From NCBI GenBank assembly GCA_036785705.1, contig JAWUZG010000173.1:2651001-2715000 (forward strand): 64,000 nucleotides of DNA, in the 5' to 3' direction. The notes under the pieces are model-generated. The model saw only the letters and a program-made list of their open reading frames with translations, was not told the origin of the DNA and did not search any database. The position numbers and the translations under genes are program-made. Below are positions 10,866 through 23,590 of the stretch, piece after piece (within the stretch, counting starts at the first letter, position 1; every line of letters starts with the position of its first letter). The DNA is from Acanthornis magna. Its lineage: Eukaryota; Chordata; Aves; Passeriformes; Acanthizidae.

Positions 10866-11039
10866 GTCTGAGATTGCTAAATTAGAAATAAGGATGTGAA
10901 CAGCTGTGCACTTAAAGTTTCTGCTATAATTTTTAAAAGCCTGCAGTTCTTAATTTGCATTGAAAGGTTTCTTTTATCCTTCATTTAATATAGGAATTGC
11001 AGCATTACCTTGAATACTTTTTTTCTTCCGAGGGATGGG
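10866..11039. other. Short AT-rich spacer
   Basis: AT-rich unique sequence between the CR1 fragment and candidate block C. Nothing recognised. Confidence 0.4.
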
Positions 11040-11320
11040 AGAAACATAAATGGCTTTTCCATAGAGGCCAGTGATTCTTTCCACTAGAGTTAAATAATTT
11101 GATTATAAATTGAGTCCTTAAATGTCAAGGACATGCTGAATTCACCTGAAAACAGGCATTTAGGGAAGCTCATAAAAGCTGTGAGCTGCAGTCAGTTAGC
11201 TCATCATTCTTTTAGCATGCACTTCATTTAGCAGTTACTGACCGCCAGATTAATTCTTTCAAAGCATCCTGATTGCAGCTAAGGTCTAGCATGAAGTATT
11301 ACATGTGCAACAGCATTAGC
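11040..11320. promoter_or_regulatory. Candidate conserved non-coding block C
   Basis: Repeat-free block with many homeodomain-like AT cores (TTAAATAATTTGATTATAAA near 11091, AGATTAATTC near 11249), TTAGCATGCACTTCATTTAG and a lone CpG in ACTGACCGCCAG. Its composition resembles developmental intronic enhancers. This is a visual judgement; no alignment was made. Confidence 0.28.
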
Positions 11321-14131
11321 AAAATGTCCAGAAATCTGCCAGAACATCTATCAGGCACAGATGGGTTATAAACCTTTTGAAAATTTGCAGGACAGGTCAA
11401 ATATACAGTGTCTTCCAGCTTCCCTGAACTAAGATATGAATCCTGTTCCATGAATTCAGTGAGAGCATTGCTTGTGCCTTCAGCAAATTCACTGTGAAAA
11501 GATGAACTCCAGTGACCTGCAGCAATACACGGGAGGTTCGCTCCCTTTGCAAAATCTGCCTAGAGAGGTCAAATGTGGTGAATTTCTGGCTCTGTTGGGT
11601 ACACACTGAAAAGCCACCGTGCTTTGTGCAGGGCCAGTGGATGCTGTGGGGTGAACCATCCCGAGGTGGGATGTGGTCTGGACTCTCCCAAAAAGCTGGT
11701 CTTGGATCAGACTGCAGGGTGAGATTCTTTGTTTTCAGCAGTGAAATAATGGAAGGGAACAGGAGCACTCTCACCTTCCCTTGCACACCGAGTGCAGTCC
11801 TTCCACCAGCCCAAGCAGACATGCAGTGGAACCTGTCCCATTTGCAACAGGCAACAGGACAGGTGGGGCTTCAGGAGATTTGTGCTCCAGTTTCCCCATA
11901 ACACGTGGCTATTTTCACCACTGTTATCAGTGATCCTTCTCCCCTTTTCCCTAGAACAAGTAGCAAGTCCAGGAAGTGACAGCTGGGGAAATTTCCTTGC
12001 ACACGTTGGAGAGGTCAAAGCATGGCAGACATCTCTGTTTCTGGACTAGAGATGATGCTCCTGAGACATAGTTGTTGAGGATTTTAGTCTTTAATTGGGG
12101 GATTTTAAATCCGTGGGATCTTTAAAGAATAATGGAAGACAGGTTTGGAGAAAGATGCCCAGCACTACACCAGGACTCTTGGGGCATGGACACGTGCTGT
12201 CAGAATATTAATGCCCAGCTGCAAGTCCTCTTTTAAGACCATGGAAGGAGTGGTTTTGGGCAGCTGCAAAAGCACAAGCTGCCCTGGCTAAATATGACTG
12301 CTCTCCTATAGGAACCAATTTTACCATCCCCTGGATTTGGCTCTCTGCTGATAACTCTTCCACACAGATGTTTTTGCAGGTTCCCCACCACACCCATAAC
12401 CAAGTCTTTCCCAGCGGGGAAAATTTAACCAGACTTGTAATAAAGTACTGTGGCCACAAAAACAGAAAAATGGTGACATAAGAGTTTCTCTGGTGATGCT
12501 AGGTGAGGTGATGATGAGTGACACTACATTTTTGGGATGTTGCTGCGCTTTTTCTGGGTGATACCTATCTCTGCTTTGATGTTCATCCTCCCCTCTTCTT
12601 CCTCCCCTCCCTCCCCAGCTATGACAAAATCACTTTTGCTAATAAACCTCCAGCTCGAATAGCAGATTTTATTTAGTGTGCTATAAAAACAGTAATTTCT
12701 CAGACCATAAAAAGGGCTCAACTGGACTGCATCATTTTGCTGAAGTGAGTTTTCTGGTGGAGTGATTCTCTCTTCTAAATGCCACAGTCCCCCACTGCCA
12801 GTATTTATGTACCAAAATAAAATGCAATTTTCTGTATTTTATTAAGTGTGAATCTCCAGTGCAAATCCATTTAGGAGCTGATCCCAAGATTTAATTGTCC
12901 TTTGATTTTATACTTTCAGGACATTTTCAAGAGTTTTTGCAACATCACCAGGCTAACCACAGTTTTATTAAAGTACAACAGCATCACTTTAAGGCCCTGC
13001 CCAAGTTTAGTTTTGTCTTCTACACATGTAAATTTTCAGCAGCAAAGACCAGAAAAAGGGCAGGGAGAAGTGGTCTAGAAAGGGAGATTGCAAAACACCC
13101 TGAACCCAGTTTAGTGCTTAAACGACCTCCCAAATTTCTCTAGCTTCTCACCTAACAAGTCAGGTGTAAAATTGAGTCCTGAGTGTCACATCCACGAGGT
13201 TGAATACGTAGTGTTTTAATATAAATTCAGGCCTGGGATTAGCATCCATAACACAGCTGGCATCAGGAGAGCATCTAGGTAGGAACTGGCCTATCCTACA
13301 CTGAGAATCTGCTCTGAAGAAACCCTTACACCCACGAACCTGTGCAGAAATGCAGTGATTTCTATGCACACACTCCCCTTGGGACTGAGGTCACTCAGAC
13401 CAGATCGAGCCATGGTGTGGTTCCACCTGCACCTCAGAGCCTTGCCCTTTTAATTGCCTTCATTCTGGTAACTCACCTGAGTACATTTCTTTGCTCTATA
13501 CTTATTGCTGAAGCAAAACCATGCCCAGCCCTGCTATTGCTTCCTCTTAAGTGCTGACTGTGTGCTTGAGTAAGTCTATAAAAATACTGACACTGAAGGT
13601 ACAGTCTCCTATCCAAGCCGTTCAGCAAATGGCGTGAACCACAAACAACAGAGCACATTTCAGATATCAAAGTGCACTTGCCCATTGCTGAGGGAGGAAT
13701 GTCTCTTTTCTTTCCAAAATGTACTTGTTTTGAAGGATTGGCCTTGGAAGTGCTGGCAGAAGGTAAGTGCTTCCGAGAGTTGGTTGAGAAGAGAGGGAGA
13801 TTGGCTGAAGCACAGGTGAAACTGGTGTTAATAGCATCTGAGATACACATCAAAGAAAATAAAAATACATAGGGACAGCAGTACCACAGAAGGTCCCTAG
13901 TTTAGCAGATACAGTTTGAAGTTAGGAAAACTGATATGAGGAACCAGGCTCACATTTTAAGAGGGAGTGTAAATAATCATGAGAACACCTTATCACAGAA
14001 ATCAATGGGTTCTCTAGGACTGGGAGTTTCTTTTAACACGAAGCTGAGTGTTTTTCTGATAGCCTCAGTACACAACAGCTATTGGACTTGGAACAGGAAT
14101 ACATTTAGGCAAATCCCCTGGTATGAGTCAT
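11321..14131. other. Intron segment without recognised features
   Basis: Unique intron. Overlapping open frames of 80-141 codons around 11.4-12.1 kb on both strands carry no domain signature and no splice context. I read them as chance. Confidence 0.5.
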
Positions 14132-14184
14132 GCAGGAGGTTTGACTAAGTGGCTCCTTCTAGCCTTAAAAATCTGTGACTATAT
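14132..14184 (+). mobile_element. CR1-type 3'-end relic, plus strand
   Basis: The pattern GGAGGTTTGACTAAGTGGCT, CCTTCTAGCCTT and AATCTGTGACTAT matches the sense 3' tail of CR1 (GGTTGGACTAGATGACCT..., TTCCAACC..., ATTCTGTGATTCTATG). It is diverged and short. Confidence 0.65.
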
Positions 14185-14189
14185 AACCT

Positions 14190-14310
14190 CTGTGTATCCT
14201 CCAGTGTTTTGTCCAACCTGGTGTTAAGCAATTCCAGCAATGTGTCTTCAGCCCCTTCTTCTGGGAGTCCATATCCCAGCGCAATAAATCTCACTGCTCA
14301 GAGTCTCTTC
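14190..14310 (-). mobile_element. Possible old CR1 fragment, minus strand
   Basis: The plus strand has TATCCTCCAGTGTTTTGTCC, AACCTGGTGTTAAGCAATTC and CAGCGCAATAAATCTCACTG. The word order resembles the reverse complement of older CR1 subfamilies. It abuts a plus-strand relic that ends at 14184. It is highly diverged, so the assignment is tentative. Confidence 0.4.
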
Positions 14311-16321
14311 CCTCTTCCCCTGGAATCATTTCCATCCCTAGACATACCTCAGTTCTGGATTCATCCCAACAATTCCTCCTCATCCTTGGACCAAAAAGAA
14401 TATTTCACATTTTTAAACAATTCATTTCGCTTGCCATATTCCCTGCTGCTGTAAAACGAGTGTGTCCCGCGGGTAAGACAGAGATGATTTACTGGGAATG
14501 GCCTTTCTGTCTTGGCAAACCCAGTGAGATGTGGTTCCCTCTGGAAAAAAAAGGTGGGCAGCGTTGTGCCACACATGGTCCTGCAATGAGGAGAGAGGCC
14601 AAAATCCATCGGTTCAGCACTCTCACGCTACCAACCTGGCACAGGGAAAGCTACTGTGATTTCTGTTGCCATTCCTCTAACCTGGTTGAGCGTGGATTTG
14701 AGAGGCAGATCTGTGTGAAATATTCCTCCAGACTGTCTCTGTCCTCGCCAAACAGCTGAGATTTGGCTCCGGGCTTTAAAAGGAGGCACTAAGTATCCCC
14801 TGATCTGGACCTAACCCTCAAAGATCTCTGTAAAACACTGCAAAACCAAAACCTCCTGGACGTGAAGAGTGAAGAACCCTGGTGTCAGTTTTAGGCATTT
14901 GCTACTTTGTTCCTTTTTTTCCCCCCTTTCTTTTCTTTCTTTTTTTCTTTTCTTCCCCCCCCCCCCCCCCCCTTTTAAATATAGAAGAACATATTGATTT
15001 GGTAATTTTTTCATTTTTGGTTTAAATTTCTCTACTGTTCTGTATGCTGCATCACAGAGTATCAAAATATGAGCCCAAATGCAGAGCTCTGAACAGTTGG
15101 AAACCTCTGCCTCAATCCAAATGTCACAGCTGATGTTCTGAAGGGTGTTTTGGGGAGTTTTTTTTGTGTGGGGGGGGAGAAAAAAGACCAAAAGCTAAAT
15201 CCCAAACCTCTGCACAAAAAGGATGCATGTGTTGAAGTCACTGATGCAAAAGCTATTCAGTGACTGCTTTAAACATCCTTAAAAAATCTATTTAATTCTA
15301 AGTATTTAGATAATAATCAGTAGTTATTATCTTTGTTTTTTTCTGCTGTGTTTCCCCCTTTGTTTTGTTTTCCACTACACAATACACACAGTTCTGAATA
15401 ATCCCCCTCTAAGTATTTCTCTCAAGGATACACAGATATCCATTTTCTAGTACCAGACACAACAACCTTGTGAAATCAGGGCAGATTCATCACCCATCCT
15501 GCACACGACCTTATCAGCAGTTGCTACGGGTGGCCCCTGTGGAATACTGTGGAAAGGGCAAAGCTGGGAAATGTGCACTTTAAAGTGCCAGAGAATTTAG
15601 TTCAGTGTGCAGCACTTGTAATTTCTGCTGCTGCAGACTCCTCAGCTTGTTATGGATATCTCAGAATTTGCTTTTTCCCTGACTAGAGGTCATGAGATTT
15701 ATTGCAGTAAATTTTTTGTCTCTTTTTCTTGCTCTTCTTTTCTTTTTTTTCTTTTTTTTTGGGAATAGGTAAGGTATAATTGAGGATGCCAGATTTCTGC
15801 ATGTAAAATATCTCCAGAGATGAAGGGAGAAGAGAAATAAAGCCTGCTGACACTCCTTTCCCCACATGTAACATATTTTGCATTTACTTTTTCTGACAAA
15901 GGGAATATTTAAAGAGAAGTCAGTGTTGTGCTAGGTTTTGGTACAAGAGGTATGGCAAAATACACTGACTGACAAAGACTCAGGTGGGTGGACTGCAGTA
16001 GCAGATATTAAAAAATAAGTTTTTAGTTTTCTCATCATCTATGTGCCCATCTGGTGGGATCTATTGCTAAATATATCCAGAACACACATTTTTCCATATT
16101 GATTTACATGCCACTCTCTATCAGGAACCATGGACCTACATTTTGTAAAAATACTACTTCAGTGTGTAAAAATACTAAAATCAGTGTGCTTGTATGTTCA
16201 CGTGGGGCAGAGGGCTATAAACCTGTGAGTAAACAAGTAACAAAAGTTTATTACATCTGTGCGTCATTCACACAGAGCAAAAATACCTTGTTGATACATC
16301 AAGCCTATCTTAAATAAATCT
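14311..16321. other. Intron segment with polypyrimidine tracts
   Basis: It contains a T/C tract with an 18-C run (14914-14976), a G-run near 15169-15178 and a second T/C tract at about 15719-15762. The rest is unique sequence. No exon candidate is seen. Confidence 0.55.
14914..14976. repeat. Polypyrimidine low-complexity tract with C18 run
   Basis: An almost uninterrupted run of T and C for about 60 bp, ending in 18 consecutive C (14955-14972) and then T. The purine strand would carry G18. The homopolymer length is prone to sequencing and replication error, so the exact count may be wrong. Confidence 0.85.
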
Positions 16322-16410
16322 CAAAGCACTTCATGAAAGAAGTCGCAGTCATTATTCCGCTACAGATGGAAATACTAAAGCTCAGTGATTTGCCCAAGGT
16401 ATTTCATATT
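16322..16410 (+). mobile_element. MIR/CORE-SINE-like relic
   Basis: The order CAAAGCACTTCATGAA, TCATTATTCCGCTACAGATG, GAAATACTAAAGCTCAGTGA and TTTGCCCAAGGT follows the classic amniote MIR-like 3' half (cattattCCcattttACAGATGaggaaactgaggc... acTTGCCCAAGGTcac). It is heavily diverged, as expected for an ancient SINE in a bird. Confidence 0.6.
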
Positions 16411-19400
16411 CCTTGGCCAGCGCAAACAGGAGAATTTAGTGAGCTTTCCTCACCCTCACTTTTGGTGGTGACCACGAAGATTCCCATGACCAAGGTCACA
16501 AGTTCATGTTTCCAAGGCATTTTACTATCTAGATGAACACGACTTTGAATAAATGAACGTCTGGCTGGAGTGCAAACAAAGCAATACTTTGCTCTATGAG
16601 TCTGAACGTGCCATGTAAAGGGCCTATTACAGGCACAGCTGGAATCCCTGTTTGCCAGAGGAGGATCTGTGTTTCAGCACAGCAGCACCTTTTCACAGAC
16701 TGTCAGCTGGTATTCCAGGAAGTCTCGTACCTACAGAGCTATGATTTCTGTGCGGCGAACCCACAAGAGTGCTCTTTTGAAAGACTTTCAGCTTTGTGGA
16801 GATACTAAAATGGATTATCTGTGCACCTGCTGTTACAGCACACCTGCAGTGCTCTGCCTGCCCCGGTGTGTGCACGTGAGTGAGTGTTTTGGTGAGCATT
16901 TAATTTTAAGGAAGGATTTTAGTCTCACAGAATGAAACCTGGGGAAGATCCCCAGTCACCCACCCTTCAGGTAATTGCGCCAGGAAAAGCTAGCAGGTCC
17001 ATCCTGCTCTCACCAAGCAGAAGATACTGTGGCAGGCAAGAAGAGACCTTGTGTTTCTTCTACTAAAACTCCCAGCAACCCACAGCAACTTAAATTAGAA
17101 CATGTGAAATATAATTAGATTTTCTTCCCTTGCAGACTTGTGCATCTCCTGTCTGAAAAGGAGGGGACACTTCAGACAGAGGCTTCAGCTCAGCAGGGCT
17201 TTGCTTTGTGCAAGATAGAGAAAAGTCTGTGATTAAAGCAAAGACTTCATGCTTTCAGCTCCTGCCCTCCAGAAACAGAGTTTTTACTCAAGAACCACAG
17301 AAAGTGGTTCCTAGAGCTGGAGGAAAAATAAGAAATTCAGCTTGGCATTCAAATCCAAGTTTCCTCCACACAACTGAGTTGTTTGTTACCAAGACTGTAG
17401 TTTGGAGTGCCCTGGCCAGGTATGGAATGATACTTGACTGTGATCAGGATTGGAATGGCACTTGTTGAAATCTTGCTGGAACTGGCCCCCCAGCCCCATC
17501 TGCAGAAAAGCTTGGTGCAGCTCATCATTTGGAGCAGAGAATTCTCAGAGTGTGGCTCTGGCCACCAAACTGTGACCAACACCTGATTCAGGAGCTTGGC
17601 TTACCTCTGCAGCCCATGAAGCCTCCAGAGAGGACTTCAGGCATGCAACTCACTCTGCTGGCTATCTAGGGCACCTGAGAACCTATTTCAGGCACCCAAA
17701 CTAGACAGCTAATGGGAGGCAGGGTGCAGACAGCCGAATTTACCTCAGTGTCTTGTAATACACTTTTAATCCCTTTCCTGCTGCTCCATATCGGTCAAAT
17801 AGGATGAACTATGCCTTCAAAAATCTTTAGGAAGAATTTCCTGACAATAAAATGTACTGAGGCCCAACCTGTTTATGGTAAACATTTGAAGTTTTCCAAG
17901 TTTTTGGGGGTTTTTGGCATAGAGATCCTTGAAGTTCTTAGAAAACACGTTTCAATTTTAAAAAAATGTGATTTATTATCTGGTTACTTAATGTCATCCC
18001 TCCTGCCTGAAGCAGAGAATTTTTTTGTTCCTTACCATCAACTTATAATATCACAAGTCTTAATCTGAATTGGTCTTGAATGAAAATTTTCCCTTTTTCT
18101 TTTCTTGAAACAAAGCATGGAAAAGCAGATAGAGAAGAAGAGATAATCCCTGATACACCTCAGTCTCTGTCCCTTTCCTCACTGGGGAGGGGGAGTATTT
18201 TGAAAACTAATCCAAGAACAAAGTTATGCACGTAATTGAATTTTAACCCAACCTTTTTTTGCAAGATGTCACATTTCCTCGTAGTCCCTCTGAAAATGCC
18301 ACGTTATACAAGCGGGCATTTGAAAACAGAACAAGTCTGCTACCAGGATTCAAGGTGGTCGTGCTGTTCAGACAGCAACACTTCTATCTTCTTGTTCAAA
18401 CCTTTACTCAGTGTTTTGAAGTTTACTCATCACTAAAATCTCGAGCTATGGATATTCTGTTAACCTCAGCTGACCACAGGAAGAATGCAACTGAAACAGG
18501 TTCCTGCTGCCCACAGAGCAGCACGTGCCTCTGGGCACCCTTTCCTTCTGTTTCCTCAGTAGGTTATGTCCCACAAGAGCATCTCTGACCTATTTGTGGT
18601 GCTTGCAGAGGCCTCATCCCATCACCACACCTCAAACGAGCAGTTCATTACCCAGTCCCCTAGGCCAAGTGCAGACGAAGGCTATGAGACTAGAAAGGCT
18701 TTCGTCCGCTGAGATTAAATGTGGTTTGAGGTATTCTCTGCTGTGGACATGTTTTGGTCCCTCTTCCCCAGGCTTATGGGCTCAGCAGAGGGGCAAAAAC
18801 CTATCACTATGAAAAGTTGTAGGAAGAGCACTGTGCCTGATGTCAGACAGGGCTGGGCATGGGGAGCAGGGGTCTCCCCACACATTTGGATTTTCTGATG
18901 CTGGACCCAGTCTTGGTCCTTGCTCAGGCATCCTTTGGAGGACCAACATGCCCTCTTTTTTCTTTCAATCCCCAATTTGTAATTCTTCTCACTTCTATGC
19001 ATTTTACCTGGAAAAACACTCAGGGCTGTGGTAGTAACCACGGTGTGACTGATCTAGGATTTTGGAGATTGTTGTTGTGTTCGTGTATCTGTCTCTGGCT
19101 TTGGCATCCCCTGTATTTTGTTGAGTCCAGGGACAGTTTTCCTCAGTGTGACTACTGGGCGACACTGACCCACAAATTTGGCACAGGTTTCTACTAACAT
19201 TACATACGTCACGATTTTAGCAAAGAAGATGTTTCAGAGAGTGTGTTCCCATTCTAGAGCAGGCCCTGCTGAAGTGAGGATGTCTGCACAATTTCCTCAA
19301 AGGAAAACAGACTGGAAAATATTAAAAGAACAAAACTTTGGATGAAACTCATTAAATTTTGACCATCTTAGTTCACCACCTCCTCTGAAAACCCTGTCTA

Positions 19401-21278
19401 ACTAGCAAAAAAAAGAACACCTTTCCAGTGCAATAAGGGGAGCAGGTCACCTAGTTTAAACTCCAGTGATCTGATTTCCGTTCCTATTAGGGCAGCAACC
19501 TCAGGACACAGACAGAAATCTTTCCCCCCCTGGCAGGTTAGGCCAGCAGCAGACAAGATGCAAAGTTCACCTGAAGTGTGTGCTACACCAACTTGTTTGT
19601 TGGGCAAGCAGCAAGAGCTAATGCAGCAGTGCCTTTTTTTGTCAGTGAACTGAAGAAAAGAGCTAAATTTTTTTCCCTTCTAACTGATTTATCCTGATAG
19701 TAAAGAATTAAAGTGTGGCCCTTTCAGGAGAGCAAGGTGTTAGCGAGGCAGCCTCAGAGGCATCAGAGCAGCACAAAATCCTTTCTGAAGCACACAGGAA
19801 GGGTCATATAAATTTAAATTTTCTGTTTGAATTTTCTGCCCATGCCACAGTAACATGAGTGGCAAACAAAGCCAGGCTGCTTTCTAACAATCCCGTCTCG
19901 GGACCAGCAATGGTTTGGGGAATATCGCTGTGGAGCTTTGCTGTAACTCAAAAGAAAACATGGAGGTTACTAGGGATACGAGGAGACTCATGGAGCAATT
20001 AAATAACCAACAGACACACACACCCACACACGAAGCCCTCATTTACTCAAAACCCTGACAGTTGTTTATTGAGAAGTAGGTGTTGACGGTTCACTTGTCC
20101 TGGATGGATTTCTCCCGGAATAAACACCAGTGCTTTCAAAGTGCCTGATCCCATTTTCTTGTAGAAGAAGAAGTTAAAAAAAAAAAAAAAAAAAAAAAGA
20201 AATAAAAAAAAAAGGAAAGAAAAAACTTTACAAAACTCCCACAAACACTATATACAGAATGGGTATCATTACTGCTGTGTGCTGTGGAGAGGAGACTCCA
20301 TGTATGGGAAAAGACTGAGCTACAAGAGTGTTTTGGAAAATGAAGAGTTATTTCGCAATAGGCCGTGACATCTCCCTTGGAGAAAACTTGCCCAGATTCT
20401 GCAGATTGCTTTGCAGATGGAAAAGGGACAATGTCTGATTGCAATATACTCTCAGATAAAGTCAATTTTTACTTGATCTAGAAATTTTCCCCCCCCAGGA
20501 GGTCAACACTGAACTCCAAAGGCATCTATGCTCCTTTAAGCTAATCTTTATATTCAAGTGCAGGTGCAATCAATAACATTAGTGCAATCTCCGTTGTAAA
20601 ACAGAGGCCACTGAATGCCAAAGAGGCTGAGCAAAATTCTCCTTCTCAGTCCCAGGTCTGTGCTATCAACAGCTGAAGAGACGGCTGACCCTTCACAAAA
20701 GAAATAGGAGAAAAAGGATGAAATGAAAGGAAGTTCACACTTAATATTAGAACCTGCTGACAGCAAGATGTATTAAGTTATAGGGCAGCCCACAAGTGCT
20801 GCAGGAAACCCACTTTTTGAACAGCTAAGACTAGAAAAATTAATAGAGAATGGAGAAAATGCTACAGGGAGCAATTGTGCAATGATAGGAAGAGAGACAT
20901 AAAGGTTATCTATCTACATCTTCCCCATTCTTCCCTCCCATGTTTCAGTAGTATTCCCAGGGAATTTTATTTTAAGCCCATTGCAGAATTTTACTGCATA
21001 TAGTGGAAACAAAGCTACTCTGACACAGGTTTGAGAAATCTCTCATGGTCAGAAATGGCAAAACCAAGGATGCTGAGCAAGGGAGATTTTCTGTAACCAC
21101 ACTGAACTGCTGGACCTGCCACCTCAGTGTGTGTATGAGTTCACGTTTACAAAGTCTCAAGCAGAGGTAAGCACTTATAAGCGTCCCATTCCTGAATTTC
21201 CTTGCATTAGAAATGTAGGTGCGTTACTCCAGGGTATAATCGATGATTGCATTATCAAAGCCTGTAACAAGAACCAAA
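16411..21278. other. Intron segment, mostly unique, with one long A-tract
   Basis: No gene is recognised. It has an A-tract at 20176-20232 and a short CA-rich stretch (20012-20034). Open frames here (at most 112 codons) lack any known domain. Confidence 0.5.
20176..20232. repeat. A-rich tract (A23 followed by A10)
   Basis: Twenty-three consecutive A (20176-20198) are followed by GAAAT, A10 and a GGAAAG stretch. No retrogene or SINE body is recognised on its 5' side, so this is simple-repeat DNA rather than a clear retroposon tail. Confidence 0.8.
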
Positions 21279-21440
21279 GAATCCCAGAGTCAAAAACTGT
21301 TTTGGGTTGGAAAGGCCTTAAAGCTCGTCTCATTCCAGCACCCTGCCATGGGCAGGGACATGTTCCACTATCCCAGGTTGCTCAGAGCCCCATCCAACCT
21401 GGCCCTGAACACTTCCAGGGATGGGCCATCCATGTGATTC
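21279..21440 (-). mobile_element. CR1 LINE 3' fragment (~160 bp)
   Basis: The plus strand has AATCCCAGAGTC, TTTTGGGTTGGAAAGGCCTT, CACCCTGCCATGGGCAGGGA, CAGGTTGCTCAGAGCCCCAT and CCAACCTGGCCCTGAACACT. This is a textbook reverse-complement CR1 3' end. It is 5' truncated and in the same orientation as SETBP1. Confidence 0.93.
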
Positions 21441-23329
21441 TTCTCTCCTTACTCTTTTATTTGACTTCAAGTGCTTTTAAAACCACTCCTATACACACAT
21501 GATTTTCTGGGAGATGTGCACTAGCAAACCACGTTTGAAGGTATAATTAAAAACTCTCACAGGGTAAAATTTAATTTTGGGGTCTGAAACCACTTTGCAG
21601 GGATGCTGCTGGATCTGCCAAACTCCCTGACTCACCAGTCAAAGCACTCAAGCAAATAACCCATCTCACACACACGCTTAAACAGTCCTTACACACTTGC
21701 TGTGTGCATTCTCCAGGGGACCTTTAGATGCTGTTCTGTACACAGTGCAGCGTGAGTTTTCAGTGGTGTGAAATAAAAAGGTTAGTGCCATGGCAAAAGT
21801 TCTGAACACAGAGAATGTGGCTCAAGATGCATAAATAATTAAACAGTGTGCATTTAAAACATGAGCCATTAAAACAACCTTTGTGGGGGAAAAAAAACCC
21901 AAAACAAAACAAAACCAAAACTGTAGGATGCAAATTAATCTTTCATAAGGCAAACCTTCAGATGGTTGCTTCTTCACGGGCACTTCACAGTGCTCTGTTT
22001 CCTTTTGAACCCAGCATTCATACAAAAAAGCGTTTTGACAATCCCGCTAGGATGCTCATCCTCTCTGTTCAGAGGGAGATTTATAAAGATCACAAGGCAG
22101 GATTGTGAATATAATGATCCCAGGGATTAGCCTTTCTTCCAGTTATGGTAGGGCAGTCCTCTGGATCTATCTGAAATCAGAGAAGGGGCTCTTGACTGTG
22201 AGCCAGCATGCGGCTTTCTTCTCGCTGCCATTGTCCCCTCCCCACCTACTCTCCTGTGCTTGCAATACTTTAAATGTTTAAAAGTTTAAAACAGTTGCAT
22301 GTTGGCTATCTCCCTCCCTGCCAAGGGAAAATGAAGGAATCTCCATTAAGAACACGTGAACTGTTGCTCTCTGTCAGAGTGGATCTACCTCTGGCAAGCC
22401 CTGTTGAAGTATTGATAAAGGAGCTTATTTAACCTACTGGAAAATCAAGCCCAAAGGATAAGGAAAAGCTTATTCAGAGGAAAGAAGATTTTGTGATTAA
22501 GACACTGGATAGGTATTTAGAAAACCTCTTGTTTCCTCTAATTCTCTTGTACCCTCTTTGACTTTGAGCAAGGAACTTTATCGTTACCAGCCAAAACACC
22601 AGAAGAGATCATCTCCTACTTAGGCATTTAGAAATGGATTTAATAGGAGCTGGGCTCACTCCCTATTCAAGATGCCTGATCCAGGAACACAGTCAATGGT
22701 CACCCAGATGCATTTCAGTGCCTTGGTAAGAGAGAAAAAGAGACACTTACGATGATGGTTAGGCCAGTGAAAAACCTAATTTGTGCTCTGGATGTCCATG
22801 GGCTATGGGTGGACTATGAGGATAAAAACAGTTCTTGGGAGAAGATAAAACTTTGCAGAATGGTGTCCCAAATTCCACAGCTTTCTGCCCAAAAAGGACA
22901 GAAATAATGATAATCACTCCATTCTCTTGCTGCACACCTCTGTTTTGGCTTTAGCCTGTAAACTCTGAGGAGCAAGACCTTTCTCTCACAGTGCCCACCA
23001 CAACAGGTGTCAGGTTTAGTCCAGGACTTTTCAGACTGAATACAGCAGAGATACACATATTTCACTGAAATAACTGCTTCAACCCCTTGCATCCAAGGAC
23101 TAAAGTAAAGGGCAACAACATTATAAAAGTAGCTGAGATAGTATCACTCATATACGAAGAGCAAGCCAGCCTGCAGGAGGAACTGTGCACTACCTACCAT
23201 TATTGCCCCAAATTTTTATGCATGTGAACTTTTAAGAATCACACTGGTTTACAGAACATTATAATAAGTACATCTATTAAATGACTTAAAAGCCTGTCAT
23301 AAAAACAGTACACCAGCAAAGACAAGAAC
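21441..23329. other. Intron segment without recognised features
   Basis: Unique intron, with a short A/C-rich piece near 21890-21920. No exon or repeat family is recognised. Confidence 0.5.
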
Positions 23330-23590
23330 CTGAATGATCTCATGACTTGATGAGTTTGTGAGCGTGGCCTCAACGCAGTCCATTTCTGCAAACAGATTAA
23401 TGGTACAGGCTTTAATTACATGCTCGCATACTGCTCTTTTCTGCAAGGCCCCAGCTTCACCAAGTGCCAGTGAGAGGTTTTAATTCCTGTAACTTTATAG
23501 CACATTAATCACGGGTGATGAGGCCATGAATCAGTTATGCAAGTCATCCAAATACATACTGATGAAATCTGTAAGCCATCACCACCCACC
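23330..23590. promoter_or_regulatory. Candidate conserved non-coding block D
   Basis: Repeat-free block rich in homeodomain-type cores: AGATTAATGG (23394), TTTAATTACATGC (23411), GTTTTAATTCC (23477) and CACATTAATCACGGG (23501). Four CpGs are retained although the surrounding intron is CpG-poor. An AP-1-like TGAATCAG and an octamer-like TTATGCAAGTCA (23535) also occur. This density is typical of vertebrate developmental enhancers. Conservation was not computed. Confidence 0.38.

Noticed and set aside
20176..20232. Poly(A) tail of a processed pseudogene
   Set aside because: No recognisable mRNA-derived sequence upstream and no target-site duplication noticed.
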